Position numbers and translations under genes: made by a program. This document shows, one piece after another, positions 7,344 to 15,536 of a DNA stretch of 19,755 nucleotides. The stretch is taken from contig CAYFLR010000085.1 in the NCBI GenBank assembly GCA_964343805.1, positions 1 through 19,755 on the forward strand, written 5' to 3'. The DNA comes from CAYFLR01 sp964343805. GTDB taxonomy: Bacteria; Bdellovibrionota_B; Oligoflexia; CAYFLR01. Below the pieces are notes generated by a model. It worked only from the letters and a program-made list of their open reading frames with translations. It searched no databases and was not told the DNA's origin. Numbering within the stretch: the stretch's first letter is position 1; every line of letters begins with the position of its first letter.

Positions 7344-7574
7344 ATGAACAAAAAGGATGTTAATAAACAGTCTACCAAGGTGGTAACGCTCTTTGAAAAT
7401 TTAATAAATATTGATGAATTAATAAAACGGCTCCCATTTAAAAGAAGTAAAGCAACTATTTACCGTTGGTGCGAGGATGGATTACCTTTCTATCAGACCA
7501 AATACGGTAGACTCTTTGACTTCAACCTTGTCTGTCGGTGGATTACAGAAAGGAGCAACAATGGGAGTGTATAA
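7344..7574 (+). CDS. Small HTH protein, excisionase-like
   Basis: This 76-residue protein contains a MerR/excisionase-like motif: IDELIKRLPFKRSKATIYRWCEDGLPFYQTK, read here as a helix-turn-helix plus a short wing, then FDFNLVCRWI. Position right before the integrase and a 14-base overlap with it suit a recombination directionality factor. GGAG lies about seven bases before the ATG. It could instead be a regulator of the replication gene. Confidence 0.75.
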   Translation: MNKKDVNKQSTKVVTLFENLINIDELIKRLPFKRSKATIYRWCEDGLPFYQTKYGRLFDFNLVCRWITERSNNGSV

Positions 7575-8691
7575 AGAAAGGCGAAAAGGTGTATGGACGG
7601 GAAAGTGGAAAGCTGAGGTATGTTATAAAGGCAAAAGAGTTGCTATAAAGGCAGGTTTTGAAAAAAAGCGACTGGGAAAAAAATGGCATGATGAGGTGTT
7701 GGCTTCGTGTTATAGCGGCAAAAGCCTCACAAAAGAACAAAGAGCTTATTCATTTGATGATTTAATAAAAAAATTCCGTAATGATTACCTACCTACTCTG
7801 AAAGTCGAAACCATAAGAAGATATGAAGTTGACCTTAAGCTAAGGATTGAACCATTTTTTTGTGCTAGACACATTGAAAACGTGGACTCTTATTTAATTG
7901 AGAGTTTTAGAGTATCTCTATTAAAAAGTAATACATTAAGTAAAAAGTCCATTAATAACTGCATGTCAACTCTCCAGAGGATGTTAGAAAAGGCGGTGGA
8001 CTGGAAGATGTTACAAACCAATCCACATAACTTAAAACAACTCAAAACACCAAAACTTGATTATGAGTGGTGGGAAAGTCAAAGTGATATACATTTGTTT
8101 ATTAACGAGGCAAATCATTGTCGTTATTATGCGGCATATCGATTAGGTCTAGACCTTGGAATGAGGCTTGGTGAAATTGTCGGTCTTTCAAAAGGTGATA
8201 TAGACCTGCAAAAAGGAATAATTAAGGTGCATAGACAATGGCTAGACAAAGAAAATTGTTATGGTCCTACGAAGAATAACCTTACCCGGTACTTGAAGTT
8301 TGAGGTCGGAGGGGACTTAGCCCATATATTGGCTAAAGCATTACTCAAATCCCCGGATAAAGAGGTTATCTTTACAACAAGAAGTGGTAAAAGGATAAGA
8401 CCTAGAAAGCTTTCAAGCCACTTTTTCCAGAAAGTGATTAAAAAAGCTAAGGTCAAAAGAATACCTTTCCACTCATTAAGACATACTTATGCATCTTGGT
8501 TTATGATGAAAGAGAGTGATATTTGGCGTTTAAAGGAGGCTTTGGGACATTCCGATGTAAGAACAACACAAAGGTATGCTCACCATTCTAAAAGGTACCA
8601 AAAAACTGTTTCATTGGATTGGAAAAAAGACTCTTTACAATCATTTTACAATCAAGAAGAGGCTGTGGAAGTAAAAAGTTTGGTAAAATAA
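7561..8691 (+). CDS. Tyrosine recombinase, integrase of the element
   Basis: This 376-residue phage-type integrase shows the full catalytic set: R202 (GMRLGE), H304 and R307 (HSLRHT), H330 (LGHSD) and the nucleophile Y339. The N-terminus (GKWKAEVCYKGKR) fits an arm-binding domain, and residues about 60-150 the SAM-like core-binding domain. I chose the ATG at 7561 because AAGGAG lies six bases upstream; the frame is open further back to 7477, but that part overlaps the HTH gene and has no ribosome site. It ends 14 bases from the 3' end of ssrA, so ssrA is almost certainly its target. All catalytic residues are intact, so the element may still be mobile. Confidence 0.97.
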   Translation: MGVYKERRKGVWTGKWKAEVCYKGKRVAIKAGFEKKRLGKKWHDEVLASCYSGKSLTKEQRAYSFDDLIKKFRNDYLPTLKVETIRRYEVDLKLRIEPFFCARHIENVDSYLIESFRVSLLKSNTLSKKSINNCMSTLQRMLEKAVDWKMLQTNPHNLKQLKTPKLDYEWWESQSDIHLFINEANHCRYYAAYRLGLDLGMRLGEIVGLSKGDIDLQKGIIKVHRQWLDKENCYGPTKNNLTRYLKFEVGGDLAHILAKALLKSPDKEVIFTTRSGKRIRPRKLSSHFFQKVIKKAKVKRIPFHSLRHTYASWFMMKESDIWRLKEALGHSDVRTTQRYAHHSKRYQKTVSLDWKKDSLQSFYNQEEAVEVKSLVK

Positions 8692-8705
8692 AGGGGTTGA
8701 GGGGA

Positions 8706-8726
8706 TGGAGGCGGCGGGAGTCGAAC
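8706..8726. repeat. Right attachment site inside the ssrA 3' end
   Basis: These 21 bases form the acceptor and T-arm end of tmRNA and match 161-178 with a single 3-base gap. The functional ssrA end is kept on the integrase side, as is usual when an element carries a replacement 3' end. Confidence 0.75.
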
Positions 8727-8931
8727 CCGCGTCCAAAAGCGCAAACCTAAGAAGCGACTACACGTTTAGTCAATCTTTTAATCTCACATTAAAACGCGCC
8801 GACCGACAGGCTAGCAGAAATGCCAGTTCTATTAATTTCGCCGTAATCTCCTAGAACAGTGGAAATCAAGACTAACCCGCTGTTTTGCGCAGTACCTTAA
8901 GTAGCAGGTGTCATTAAGGACCGCGAGCAGC

Positions 8932-8961
8932 TTATGCTGCTAAAGGTAATTGATCTTCAGC
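8932..8961 (-). other. tmRNA tag reading frame, predicted tag AEDQLPLAA
   Basis: The frame GCT GAA GAT CAA TTA CCT TTA GCA GCA TAA encodes AEDQLPLAA. The resume codon is assigned by analogy: ATAGTT precedes GCT here as ATAGTC precedes GCA in E. coli ssrA. The terminal LAA is the usual ClpXP degradation signal. Moving the resume codon would lengthen the tag but not change its end. Confidence 0.8.
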
Positions 8962-9079
8962 AACTATTTGCGAAGCCACGAACTAGTCAAAGGGATACGT
9001 GGGGCGCCCTTACGTGCTCTTCTTGACTTGTACACCCCTGTCGAAACCATGTCGCCCCCGGGGACTCAAATCGAGGCCC

Positions 9080-9107
9080 AGTATATCATCTTAGGGTTTT
9101 TCGTCAA
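9080..9107 (-). promoter_or_regulatory. ssrA promoter
   Basis: On the minus strand TTGACG (9107-9102) and TATACT (9085-9080) are 16 bases apart. Transcription would start near 9073, leaving a 5' leader of about 14 bases to be removed, presumably by RNase P. The -35 box is 22 bases past the protease stop, so ssrA has its own promoter even if the protease transcript reads through. Confidence 0.75.
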
Positions 9108-9128
9108 GCTAGGATCAGGGAGAGAAAA

Positions 9129-12100
9129 TTATTTCGGTAAAACGTAAAGAGGTGATTGCCAAATTAGGATATCTTTTTCACTAAAACGATGGCGGGCCCT
9201 GATTTGAGCCTTAATCACTTTGTTATAGGTAGCAGGAGATTTGATTGCATTCAGGCGAATATGACTTATGGGGAGTGATAGCAGAGGGAAACTGCGGTGA
9301 GTTTTCCATAAGAATCCTTTTTTGATCATAACATTATCTGGTTTGGATCGGAAAACTGATCCCACTTGAATAGGATTCTTTAGGTTCTGGGTGATAGAAA
9401 GCTCAATGTCTTCTCTTTGACCAGGGATATTGAAACCTTCAATCTGAATAGTATAAGGTCCGGGTTTTAGTTGCATGGTAAGCTTTTCCAGAGCTGATGG
9501 AGTTGAGACCTTTTTAACCACTTTTCTCCGAACATCCAATAGAATTATATCCACATCTAAGTCTTTTTTAGTGCCGTAGTAGGCTGTTTTTATTTCCACC
9601 TTGCCAAAGCGTCCCTCCATTTTAAAGGGAATAGAGGTGAGCTGTTTATGGGAAACCTTGAGGGTTTGAACTTTTTGGAAAGCGGGGAGTACCACTGTGG
9701 ATGAGGTGATCCGAGCAGAGGTGGCTTTATTCACTGCTTGTTTTAGTAAAATATAGGTGTTTTTAGCATCTTTTCGACTGCTGATACTTTCTGTCTGCAG
9801 AGAGTAGCGAGTGGCTAAAAGTTCATAATGAGATCCGGGTAGCCCCTCATAAAAAACTGGTTTATAGGGACTTGCTGCCAGGGTAATTTCATAACTACCG
9901 CTGGGGGCACTTCCGAAGGTGTACTGAATTTGATTTATACCATTGGGGTTGTCTAAATCGGAAGTGATCCAGTCTCTTTTTTCTCCTAACATTTTAAAAG
10001 GAACCTTAAATCCATGATGAAAAGCTGCCATACGAAGAGTGCCCGGAGATCTGGAGGAAACTGATAGGTTAACCACAACCGTATCTCCCGGTTTTTCAAC
10101 AGGGAAAAAGTAGCTTTGAGTGAGGGCGGCTGGTATGAATCCACTGGAAATAAAGCGATAGTCATCTGCTGTTCCATCCAATTCAGTATCGTTGCCGATG
10201 ATTACAAAGGGAATCACTCGGTCGAACATTGCAGGATGTTTCAGATTGTAGATCTTTAGCAGGCCCAGATGTCGGCCAGGGTGGATGGAATTTTGTTCCA
10301 TTAATTGTTCTTTATCGATAAAGAGAGTAACACTGGTTTTTTCATTGGCGAAAAGTTCAACTGTTTTTTCTGATTGCTGTTCATCGGGAGAGAAGGAGAG
10401 CCAGGGAGTCTCAAAGATTTTTAGTAAAAGTGATTCGTGACGACCAGGGTTTTCTGTTTGATCAAGTAGCTCGTTCAAAGAGAGGGTAAAGGTAATTTGG
10501 TCATCAATTTGATTTAGATCGAAGTAGCCTAAACCATTGCCATTATAAGCAGAGTGGGTAGAGGGGGATTCGAGTTTAATGAAAAGGGGCTCTTGAAGAA
10601 GATTCTCTTGCAGAGCTTGCCAGGAGCCAAGAGCACTGATGCGGCCGGCTCCACCGTCCAGCCAATCAAACTTATGGGAGTGTTCATTGTAATCACAGAG
10701 GGTATCCATATTGGATGGATCTTCTGCCATACAGTTATAAGAAGTATAGTTGTCATAGGGGAGAGCGGTATTGGTAATAGATTTTATGACTTGATCAATT
10801 CTAACTGGAGCTGCTGATTCTGTATTGGTTTTAGGAAAACCTGCTTTTAAAATTCCATCGTAAAGGAGCGTGATGATGGATACCACATTAGGTACGGCCA
10901 TGGAAGTCCCTGACCAGTACTGGAAACTATGCTGAGTACTTTTATTAGAAAGAGGAGCGGCAAAAGGAACTCCCGATAAAACCCAACCCGGAGCTCCAAT
11001 ATCGGGTTTTAAGAGGCCATCAATCATGGGTCCACGAGAGGAGTTGGCGCTGATAAAATTCTTATTTGGGATCAAGGTTTCGTTGGGAATGTGATGCATT
11101 CTGGCATCGGAATTAAAATAGTTGGCCACAGAAATCATATGTTCACTGAGGGGCATGCCATGGCTGTTGATACCTGGGCCACTGTTCCCTGCAGATTTTA
11201 CTATTGCGATGTTATAGGTTCGGATCATCTTGTCCAGGATGAGAGCAGTGGGGTGTTGGCTATCATTTTTTTGATTATGAAAACCGAAACTAAAATTAAA
11301 AATACTCACCCCTTTGTCTTTGGTGAGGTGCAGCACCATATCGATCACATCACTCTGAGAGGCTCCTTGGGGGCCTAAAATAGTGATGCCATATACCTTT
11401 GCTTGATCCGCGGCAGAAGAAAATTTAGGAACACTATCAAAATGGCCGGCGGCGATTCCTGCACAATGGGTTCCATGTCCTAAGAGATCAAACCCAACCA
11501 AGCCCACCTGATAAATCTCTTGGTTATTTTCTTTTGCGACGACTCTTAATTCTTCTCCTGTTTCGTTGAGCTCGAAGCCTTTTTCCAAGGTGATGGCAAG
11601 GTTCACCAGTCTACCATTTCGATCGGGAAGCAATTGCTCTTCTTTTAAAATGTCCATGGAGGTGGTGAATTTATAATAACCTCTTTGGGTATCGGTCTTT
11701 GAAACATATCTATTAGGTGAGGTTTGAGCTATTTCATTAAAACCAAAAAGAGGAATTTCATCTTCAATGGATTGATCTCCCTTTTGCGGATAAGTGGCTT
11801 TATCATTTACATTAATGAAGGCTTGGAATTTGCCTTCAGAGTTTTTGAAAACCACAATGGGAAAGATGCCTGTCGCCTTACCGTCTTGATTAAAGTCATA
11901 GCGGTTATAATTTTTAACTCGGGATTGAAATTGTTTCTCGCTAAAAAATCCAAGGAAATAATCTCTCTCTTCCTGCAGTCGAGGGGTTTTAAGCAGCATT
12001 ACTTTTCTTTTATTAACAGTGACTGTAAGGTACTCTTTATTTCCTATCTTGGTGATTTCCGCTTTCTTTAGTAAGGTTCGATCTGTTTTTCTAAGGCTTC

Positions 12101-12743
12101 GAAGACCGGCTATTCGGCCTTGAAACATATCTGTTCGACTCATATCAAGCCCTGAGTCAAACACCGCAATTTTCACTTCACTCCCATTGAGAGGAGTGTT
12201 GAACTCATCTTCAAATTGTTTCTTTAATGGGTCTGCTTCCATGAGCTTCGTTGGAAAAACTCCCTCTGATAGAGGGGCTGAATCCTCCGAAAATGGAATC
12301 GGATCTGGAGGAAGTTCATTATCAGGGACAACTTTTTTATCTAAAACTAAAGCTTTTACCTCACTCCACTCAAGGAGTTTAAGAGCTAAGGATGCAGATA
12401 TTTGGAGATGTAGATATCCCATTTTTGAGTCGGATTTTACAATCAATCCGAGAGATTTTTTTACCTCTTTTTTAGCCTCTTCGAATTTGCTCTTATCTAC
12501 CAGCAGCATAAAATGATGCAACGCTGGTTGAATAGGGATTGTTGATCTGAGGGGGGAATCGCTGTATCTCTTTGTTGTTTCTTTTTCTAACTCTTTTAGT
12601 TTTAAATAATCGGTATTAGAAACTTTATCTGAAAAATAAAAACCTGCACTATAAGCCACTTCCAAGTGCAGCAGGTTGAATAATAAAATAAAAGTAAATG
12701 TGTAAAAACCTAACAGGCACTTAGAAGCGCTTACTATTTTCAT
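9129..12743 (-). CDS. Exported subtilisin-like serine protease (S8, TPP-II-like layout)
   Basis: This is a 1204-residue secreted or surface protease. A signal peptide covers about residues 1-33 (hydrophobic core, then VAYSA). An I9-like propeptide follows at about 70-140, ending in a segment like EVKALVLDKKV. The catalytic triad is visible as D196 (FDSGLD), H423 (GHGTHCAG) and S614 (SGTSMAVP), with oxyanion N520 (AGNSGPG). The 227-residue insert between Asp and His is like tripeptidyl-peptidase II and pyrolysin, not classical subtilisin. Residues about 740-1204 are beta-rich accessory domains of uncertain family. The gene starts 15 bases after cysK, with GAGG before the ATG, so it may belong to the cysE-cysK transcript. 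It is probably a degradative enzyme; substrate unknown. Confidence 0.95.
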   Translation of the reverse strand: MKIVSASKCLLGFYTFTFILLFNLLHLEVAYSAGFYFSDKVSNTDYLKLKELEKETTKRYSDSPLRSTIPIQPALHHFMLLVDKSKFEEAKKEVKKSLGLIVKSDSKMGYLHLQISASLALKLLEWSEVKALVLDKKVVPDNELPPDPIPFSEDSAPLSEGVFPTKLMEADPLKKQFEDEFNTPLNGSEVKIAVFDSGLDMSRTDMFQGRIAGLRSLRKTDRTLLKKAEITKIGNKEYLTVTVNKRKVMLLKTPRLQEERDYFLGFFSEKQFQSRVKNYNRYDFNQDGKATGIFPIVVFKNSEGKFQAFINVNDKATYPQKGDQSIEDEIPLFGFNEIAQTSPNRYVSKTDTQRGYYKFTTSMDILKEEQLLPDRNGRLVNLAITLEKGFELNETGEELRVVAKENNQEIYQVGLVGFDLLGHGTHCAGIAAGHFDSVPKFSSAADQAKVYGITILGPQGASQSDVIDMVLHLTKDKGVSIFNFSFGFHNQKNDSQHPTALILDKMIRTYNIAIVKSAGNSGPGINSHGMPLSEHMISVANYFNSDARMHHIPNETLIPNKNFISANSSRGPMIDGLLKPDIGAPGWVLSGVPFAAPLSNKSTQHSFQYWSGTSMAVPNVVSIITLLYDGILKAGFPKTNTESAAPVRIDQVIKSITNTALPYDNYTSYNCMAEDPSNMDTLCDYNEHSHKFDWLDGGAGRISALGSWQALQENLLQEPLFIKLESPSTHSAYNGNGLGYFDLNQIDDQITFTLSLNELLDQTENPGRHESLLLKIFETPWLSFSPDEQQSEKTVELFANEKTSVTLFIDKEQLMEQNSIHPGRHLGLLKIYNLKHPAMFDRVIPFVIIGNDTELDGTADDYRFISSGFIPAALTQSYFFPVEKPGDTVVVNLSVSSRSPGTLRMAAFHHGFKVPFKMLGEKRDWITSDLDNPNGINQIQYTFGSAPSGSYEITLAASPYKPVFYEGLPGSHYELLATRYSLQTESISSRKDAKNTYILLKQAVNKATSARITSSTVVLPAFQKVQTLKVSHKQLTSIPFKMEGRFGKVEIKTAYYGTKKDLDVDIILLDVRRKVVKKVSTPSALEKLTMQLKPGPYTIQIEGFNIPGQREDIELSITQNLKNPIQVGSVFRSKPDNVMIKKGFLWKTHRSFPLLSLPISHIRLNAIKSPATYNKVIKAQIRARHRFSEKDILIWQSPLYVLPK

Positions 12744-12758
12744 TTAAAAACCTCGATA

Positions 12759-13679
12759 TTATAAACTGTCAAAGAGTCCAGCGATGGAGAGATATCGTTC
12801 CCCTGTATCGTAAGAGAAAGTGAGAATTTTGCTTCCCTCTTTCATATCAGGAATCTTTTTGGCTACTGCTGCGAGAGAGGCTCCGGAGGAGATCCCCACA
12901 AAAATACCTTCCTCTTTGGCAATGTTTTGCGCGTAGGTGAAGGCTTCATGTTGCTCCACTTGAATGACTCCATCTAAGAGATCGGGGTTTAAAATGGAGG
13001 GAATAAATCCAGCTCCAATTCCTTGTAGGGGGTGAGGCCCTGGTTCTCCACCACTTAGAACTGGGGATAGAGCGGGTTCCACGGCAAAAACTTTGAGGTT
13101 GGGCATGGTCTTTTTTAGCTCAGCACAGGCAGAAATGTGCCCACCAGTTCCTACCCCTGTAATGATGTAATCTAAACCTTCCGGGAAATCTTTCTCAATC
13201 TCTTTAATGGTGGTTTGACGATGGATTTCTACATTAGCCTCATTATCAAACTGCATGGGCATCCAGCTTTGGGAAGTACTCTCCACCATCTCTTTGGCTT
13301 TACTGATGGCTCCCTTCATTCCCTGCTCTTTTGGTGTGAGTTCGAGGTTGGCTCCATAGGATGCCATGATTCTTCTTCGTTCAATGGACATGGATTCAGG
13401 CATGACGAGTGTCAGATCATAATTTTTGACAGCGGCAATCATAGCCAAGCCAATGCCTGTATTGCCTGAGGTGGGTTCAATAATCTTATAACCTGGCTTA
13501 AGATCTCCTGTCTCTTCAGCCTTTTCAATCATAGCCATAGCTATTCGATCCTTGATGCTGCCGCCCGGATTAGACCTTTCAAGTTTGAGCCAAACTTCTA
13601 CTTTTTGATCTTGGTAGAGTTTGCTGAGTGCCACATGGGGGGTGTTTCCAATTGTATCTATAATGTTTTTTGCTTTCAT
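12759..13679 (-). CDS. cysK: Cysteine synthase (O-acetylserine sulfhydrylase)
   Basis: This 306-residue PLP enzyme makes cysteine from O-acetylserine and sulfide. It shows the PLP lysine K43 (NPGGSIKDR), the asparagine loop TSGNTG (70-75), the phosphate-binding GVGTGGH and a C-terminal GISSGAS. All key residues are present and length is normal. The chosen ATG (13679) has GGAG about eight bases upstream; the frame extends to 13718 but would then overlap cysE. It follows cysE by 29 bases, so the two steps of cysteine synthesis are made together. Confidence 0.96.
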   Translation of the reverse strand: MKAKNIIDTIGNTPHVALSKLYQDQKVEVWLKLERSNPGGSIKDRIAMAMIEKAEETGDLKPGYKIIEPTSGNTGIGLAMIAAVKNYDLTLVMPESMSIERRRIMASYGANLELTPKEQGMKGAISKAKEMVESTSQSWMPMQFDNEANVEIHRQTTIKEIEKDFPEGLDYIITGVGTGGHISACAELKKTMPNLKVFAVEPALSPVLSGGEPGPHPLQGIGAGFIPSILNPDLLDGVIQVEQHEAFTYAQNIAKEEGIFVGISSGASLAAVAKKIPDMKEGSKILTFSYDTGERYLSIAGLFDSL

Positions 13680-13708
13680 AATAATTTCTCCAATAGGGGT
13701 GAAGTGCT

Positions 13709-14539
13709 CTAGATACAAAAATCCAGAGGGGTTTTGTCAGAGGTTGACCTCACTTGCATGGTATTTTTACTATATACTAAAGAGTTTGGGGGAACACTTT
13801 CAGTGAGCCAGACGTTACCACCAATAATGGAGTCATGGCCTATTCGAGTCTCTCCTCCCAAAATCGTTGCATTCGAATAGATGATACTATTTTCTTCAAT
13901 AGTCGGGTGACGACGTTTATTCGCCATATCTTTAACTACACTGAGAGCTCCTAGTGTGACCCCTTGGTAGATTTTGACTTTCGGCCCAATCTGAGTGGTT
14001 TCGCCAATTACAATACCCGTTCCATGGTCGATACAGAAGCCTGAACCTATGGTGGCACCGGGGTGAATATCAATGCCGGTTAGCTGGTGAGCATATTCAG
14101 TCAACATTCTAGAGAAAACCGGGACTTTTTGCTGATAGAAAAAGTGAGCGATCCTGAAAATTGCGATGGCGGTAAAACCGGGATAGCAGAGGATCACCTC
14201 TTCCAAACTTTTTGCCGCCGGATCTCCTTCAAAAATGGCATGGGAATCTGCTTCAATGACCTCTCCAATCTCGATGAGCTCTGAAAAAAAGTGGTTAGTG
14301 AGATCGGGAACCGGAGTGTTCAACTGAGGCTGTAGTGGCCTTAGGAGAATTTCTAAGTTGAGTCTGGTTTGCTCAAGGTGGTTTAGGGTGTCTGTTAAGG
14401 TAAGAAATTGTTTCTTGTGGAATTGAGGGTAGAGCAGGGTTAAAATATCGATGGCAATCTGCTCAACGTTTCTAATGTTTAATAACACCCGCTGAGTGAT
14501 ATTTCTTTTCTCGAAAAACTTTTGTGCTAACTCTTTCAT
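13709..14539 (-). CDS. cysE: Serine O-acetyltransferase
   Basis: The enzyme acetylates serine with acetyl-CoA, the step before CysK. The C-terminal half is a left-handed beta-helix of hexapeptide repeats, with the family's catalytic signatures IDIHPGA and IDHGTGIVIGET and a QGVTLGAL segment. The N-terminal half is helical. The chain ends in DFCI: a C-terminal isoleucine is the residue CysE inserts into the CysK active site to form the cysteine synthase complex. I prefer the ATG at 14539 (276 residues, close to the E. coli length) with AAGGA ten bases upstream. The frame is open to a TTG at 14626 with no ribosome site, so that longer form is possible but less likely. Confidence 0.92.
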   Translation of the reverse strand: MKELAQKFFEKRNITQRVLLNIRNVEQIAIDILTLLYPQFHKKQFLTLTDTLNHLEQTRLNLEILLRPLQPQLNTPVPDLTNHFFSELIEIGEVIEADSHAIFEGDPAAKSLEEVILCYPGFTAIAIFRIAHFFYQQKVPVFSRMLTEYAHQLTGIDIHPGATIGSGFCIDHGTGIVIGETTQIGPKVKIYQGVTLGALSVVKDMANKRRHPTIEENSIIYSNATILGGETRIGHDSIIGGNVWLTESVPPNSLVYSKNTMQVRSTSDKTPLDFCI

Positions 14540-14682
14540 AGATTCAAAGTCCTTTTTTGCTATTACATTGCAAATGACACCCTCTCCTTTTGCTATCAAA
14601 CTAAAGGAAGCTGTCCGATGAGTCAACTGAATTTAACTATTCTTTAATTAATGGAAGTTATGAAAGGTTGGATAGAAACAAA

Positions 14683-14716
14683 AAAAGAGAGCTTCCCGTT
14701 AGAGAAGCTCTCTTTT
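14683..14716 (-). terminator. Intrinsic terminator of the gene at 14746
   Basis: A perfect 13-bp stem (14683-14695 with 14704-14716, 8-base loop) is followed on the minus strand by a run of T. It lies 30 bases after the stop of the minus-strand gene at 14746 and separates that gene from cysE. Confidence 0.9.
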
Positions 14717-14745
14717 ATATCAATTTAAATGGGGACACTTAAATC

Positions 14746-15369
14746 TTAATGCTGAGCGTCGAACTCATTCTTAATTCGAGTACAAAGACGAAGATCGGTC
14801 CATGGGTTTTTACATTTACCATTTAAGAAAGCTCTTACCGCTTCAGGCTTTTCATTTCCATTATTGTACATACAGCCTTTGTCTCCACAGTATCTCATGG
14901 TTCCACTGGCGACTAAGGAAGCAATGGAGGTAGCGGTGAGGCTTGTTTTGATAGCTGTTAATTCTGTCACAGCATCTGTTTTAACAGCATCATTCTCAAT
15001 AAAAGCGCCGCGTACAGCCACTTGAAGAGCTTCTAACTCTTTTTTAAGGTCATCAGCTGATTTGTTAGCAATATCTGACTCAGAGATAAAGTTAGCGAAA
15101 AAAGTCTCCACATAGGTACGGCCTTCGGTTACTTGATTCACTTGGTAAATTTCTTTAGCCCATACATCATTGGTTTCTGGTGTATGTGCGGCGTCTTTGA
15201 TAGCCATGGCAATATCATAAAGACCATAAGCATCAGCAACAAGAAGCTCTGTTAAAGCATCCGCATCACCCGCTTCTGCTGCTGTGATCATTTTATCGAT
15301 GGCAGCCGACTCGAAGGTTACGAACTCATCCCAAATTGTTCCCTCATATACTTCTGTATAAGTTGTCAT
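14746..15369 (-). CDS. Acidic hypothetical protein, N-terminus probably frameshifted
   Basis: I do not recognise this protein. The 207 residues from the first in-frame ATG (15369) are acidic, alanine-rich and helical in the first 150 residues, then cysteine-rich near the end (YCGDKGCMYNNGN, then GKCKNPWTDLRLCTRI). Four cysteines in the last 50 residues suggest disulfides and so an exported protein. The ATG at 15369 has no ribosome site, and the frame stays open upstream for 62 more codons with no ATG, GTG or TTG before a stop. A well-placed start with a signal-like first few residues exists in another frame at 15536. The gene is therefore probably disrupted at its N-terminus, or mis-assembled. 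It is followed by a strong terminator. Confidence 0.6.
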   Translation of the reverse strand: MTTYTEVYEGTIWDEFVTFESAAIDKMITAAEAGDADALTELLVADAYGLYDIAMAIKDAAHTPETNDVWAKEIYQVNQVTEGRTYVETFFANFISESDIANKSADDLKKELEALQVAVRGAFIENDAVKTDAVTELTAIKTSLTATSIASLVASGTMRYCGDKGCMYNNGNEKPEAVRAFLNGKCKNPWTDLRLCTRIKNEFDAQH

Positions 15370-15536
15370 ATTGTCATTTGCTACTACTGTTGGATAGGCT
15401 TCAATTCCACTTGTAAAGTTCTTACCTAATGCAACAAAGGTTGGGAAGTCATCTCCTCCTTTGGCAGCAACTTTACCCGCAGTAGCTGATTTAGTAGCGG
15501 CTCCATCATCAGAACAGTTAAGCGAAAGTGTTTCAT
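15370..15536 (-). pseudogene. Out-of-frame N-terminal part of the gene at 14746
   Basis: On the minus strand a GGGGG run (15546-15542) lies five bases before ATG 15536, which starts MKHFRLTVL. That frame is out of register with the long downstream frame, which here reads LNCSDDGAATKSATAGKVAAK, a typical post-signal or lipoprotein-like linker. Joining the two needs a frame change within about the first ten codons. Part of a signal peptide seems lost, since only about nine residues precede the linker. Either a real indel or an assembly error near the N gap explains it. Confidence 0.55.

Larger units (their letters stand above)
161..8726 (+). mobile_element. Integrative element in ssrA, satellite- or PICI-like
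   Basis: A tyrosine integrase ends 14 bases from the 3' end of ssrA, a well-known integration target. A degraded direct copy of that end lies about 8.5 kb away. In between, all nine genes run in one direction and are visibly more AT-rich than the flanking genes. Mobility genes (AlpA-like regulator, phage-type replication initiator, small HTH protein, integrase) cluster next to ssrA, while accessory genes fill the other end. No capsid, tail, terminase or conjugation gene is visible, so a satellite or cryptic element is more likely than a complete phage. The left boundary is less certain than the right one. Confidence 0.75.
8706..9059 (-). ncRNA. ssrA: Transfer-messenger RNA (tmRNA)
   Basis: Read on the minus strand, the RNA starts GGGGGCGACATGGTTTCGAC and ends with a T-arm (GCGGGTTCGACTCCCGC) and CGCCTCC plus discriminator A. 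The 5' GGGGGCG pairs with CGCCUCC to close the acceptor stem, with one G-U pair. A tag reading frame lies at 8961-8932. The roughly 354-nt length is normal for one-piece tmRNA. CCA is not encoded (the next genomic bases read TCC), so it must be added enzymatically. tmRNA rescues stalled ribosomes and tags nascent chains for proteolysis. Downstream of its 3' end lies the element's integrase in the opposite direction, and I see no terminator between them. Confidence 0.97.

Noticed and set aside
7477..7560. Longer integrase start
   Set aside because: The frame is open, but the ATG at 7561 has AAGGAG six bases upstream, and the upstream part overlaps the HTH gene in another frame.
8950..9147. Plus-strand open frame of 65 codons
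   Set aside because: It lies antisense to tmRNA and its promoter, has no ribosome site and no recognisable product.
9986..12516. Several open frames of 60-115 codons on both strands inside the protease gene
   Set aside because: They are shadows of a long, clearly real coding region with intact catalytic motifs and lack ribosome sites.
13680..13718. Longer cysteine synthase start
   Set aside because: It would overlap cysE, and the ATG at 13679 has a good GGAG site and matches the usual CysK N-terminus.
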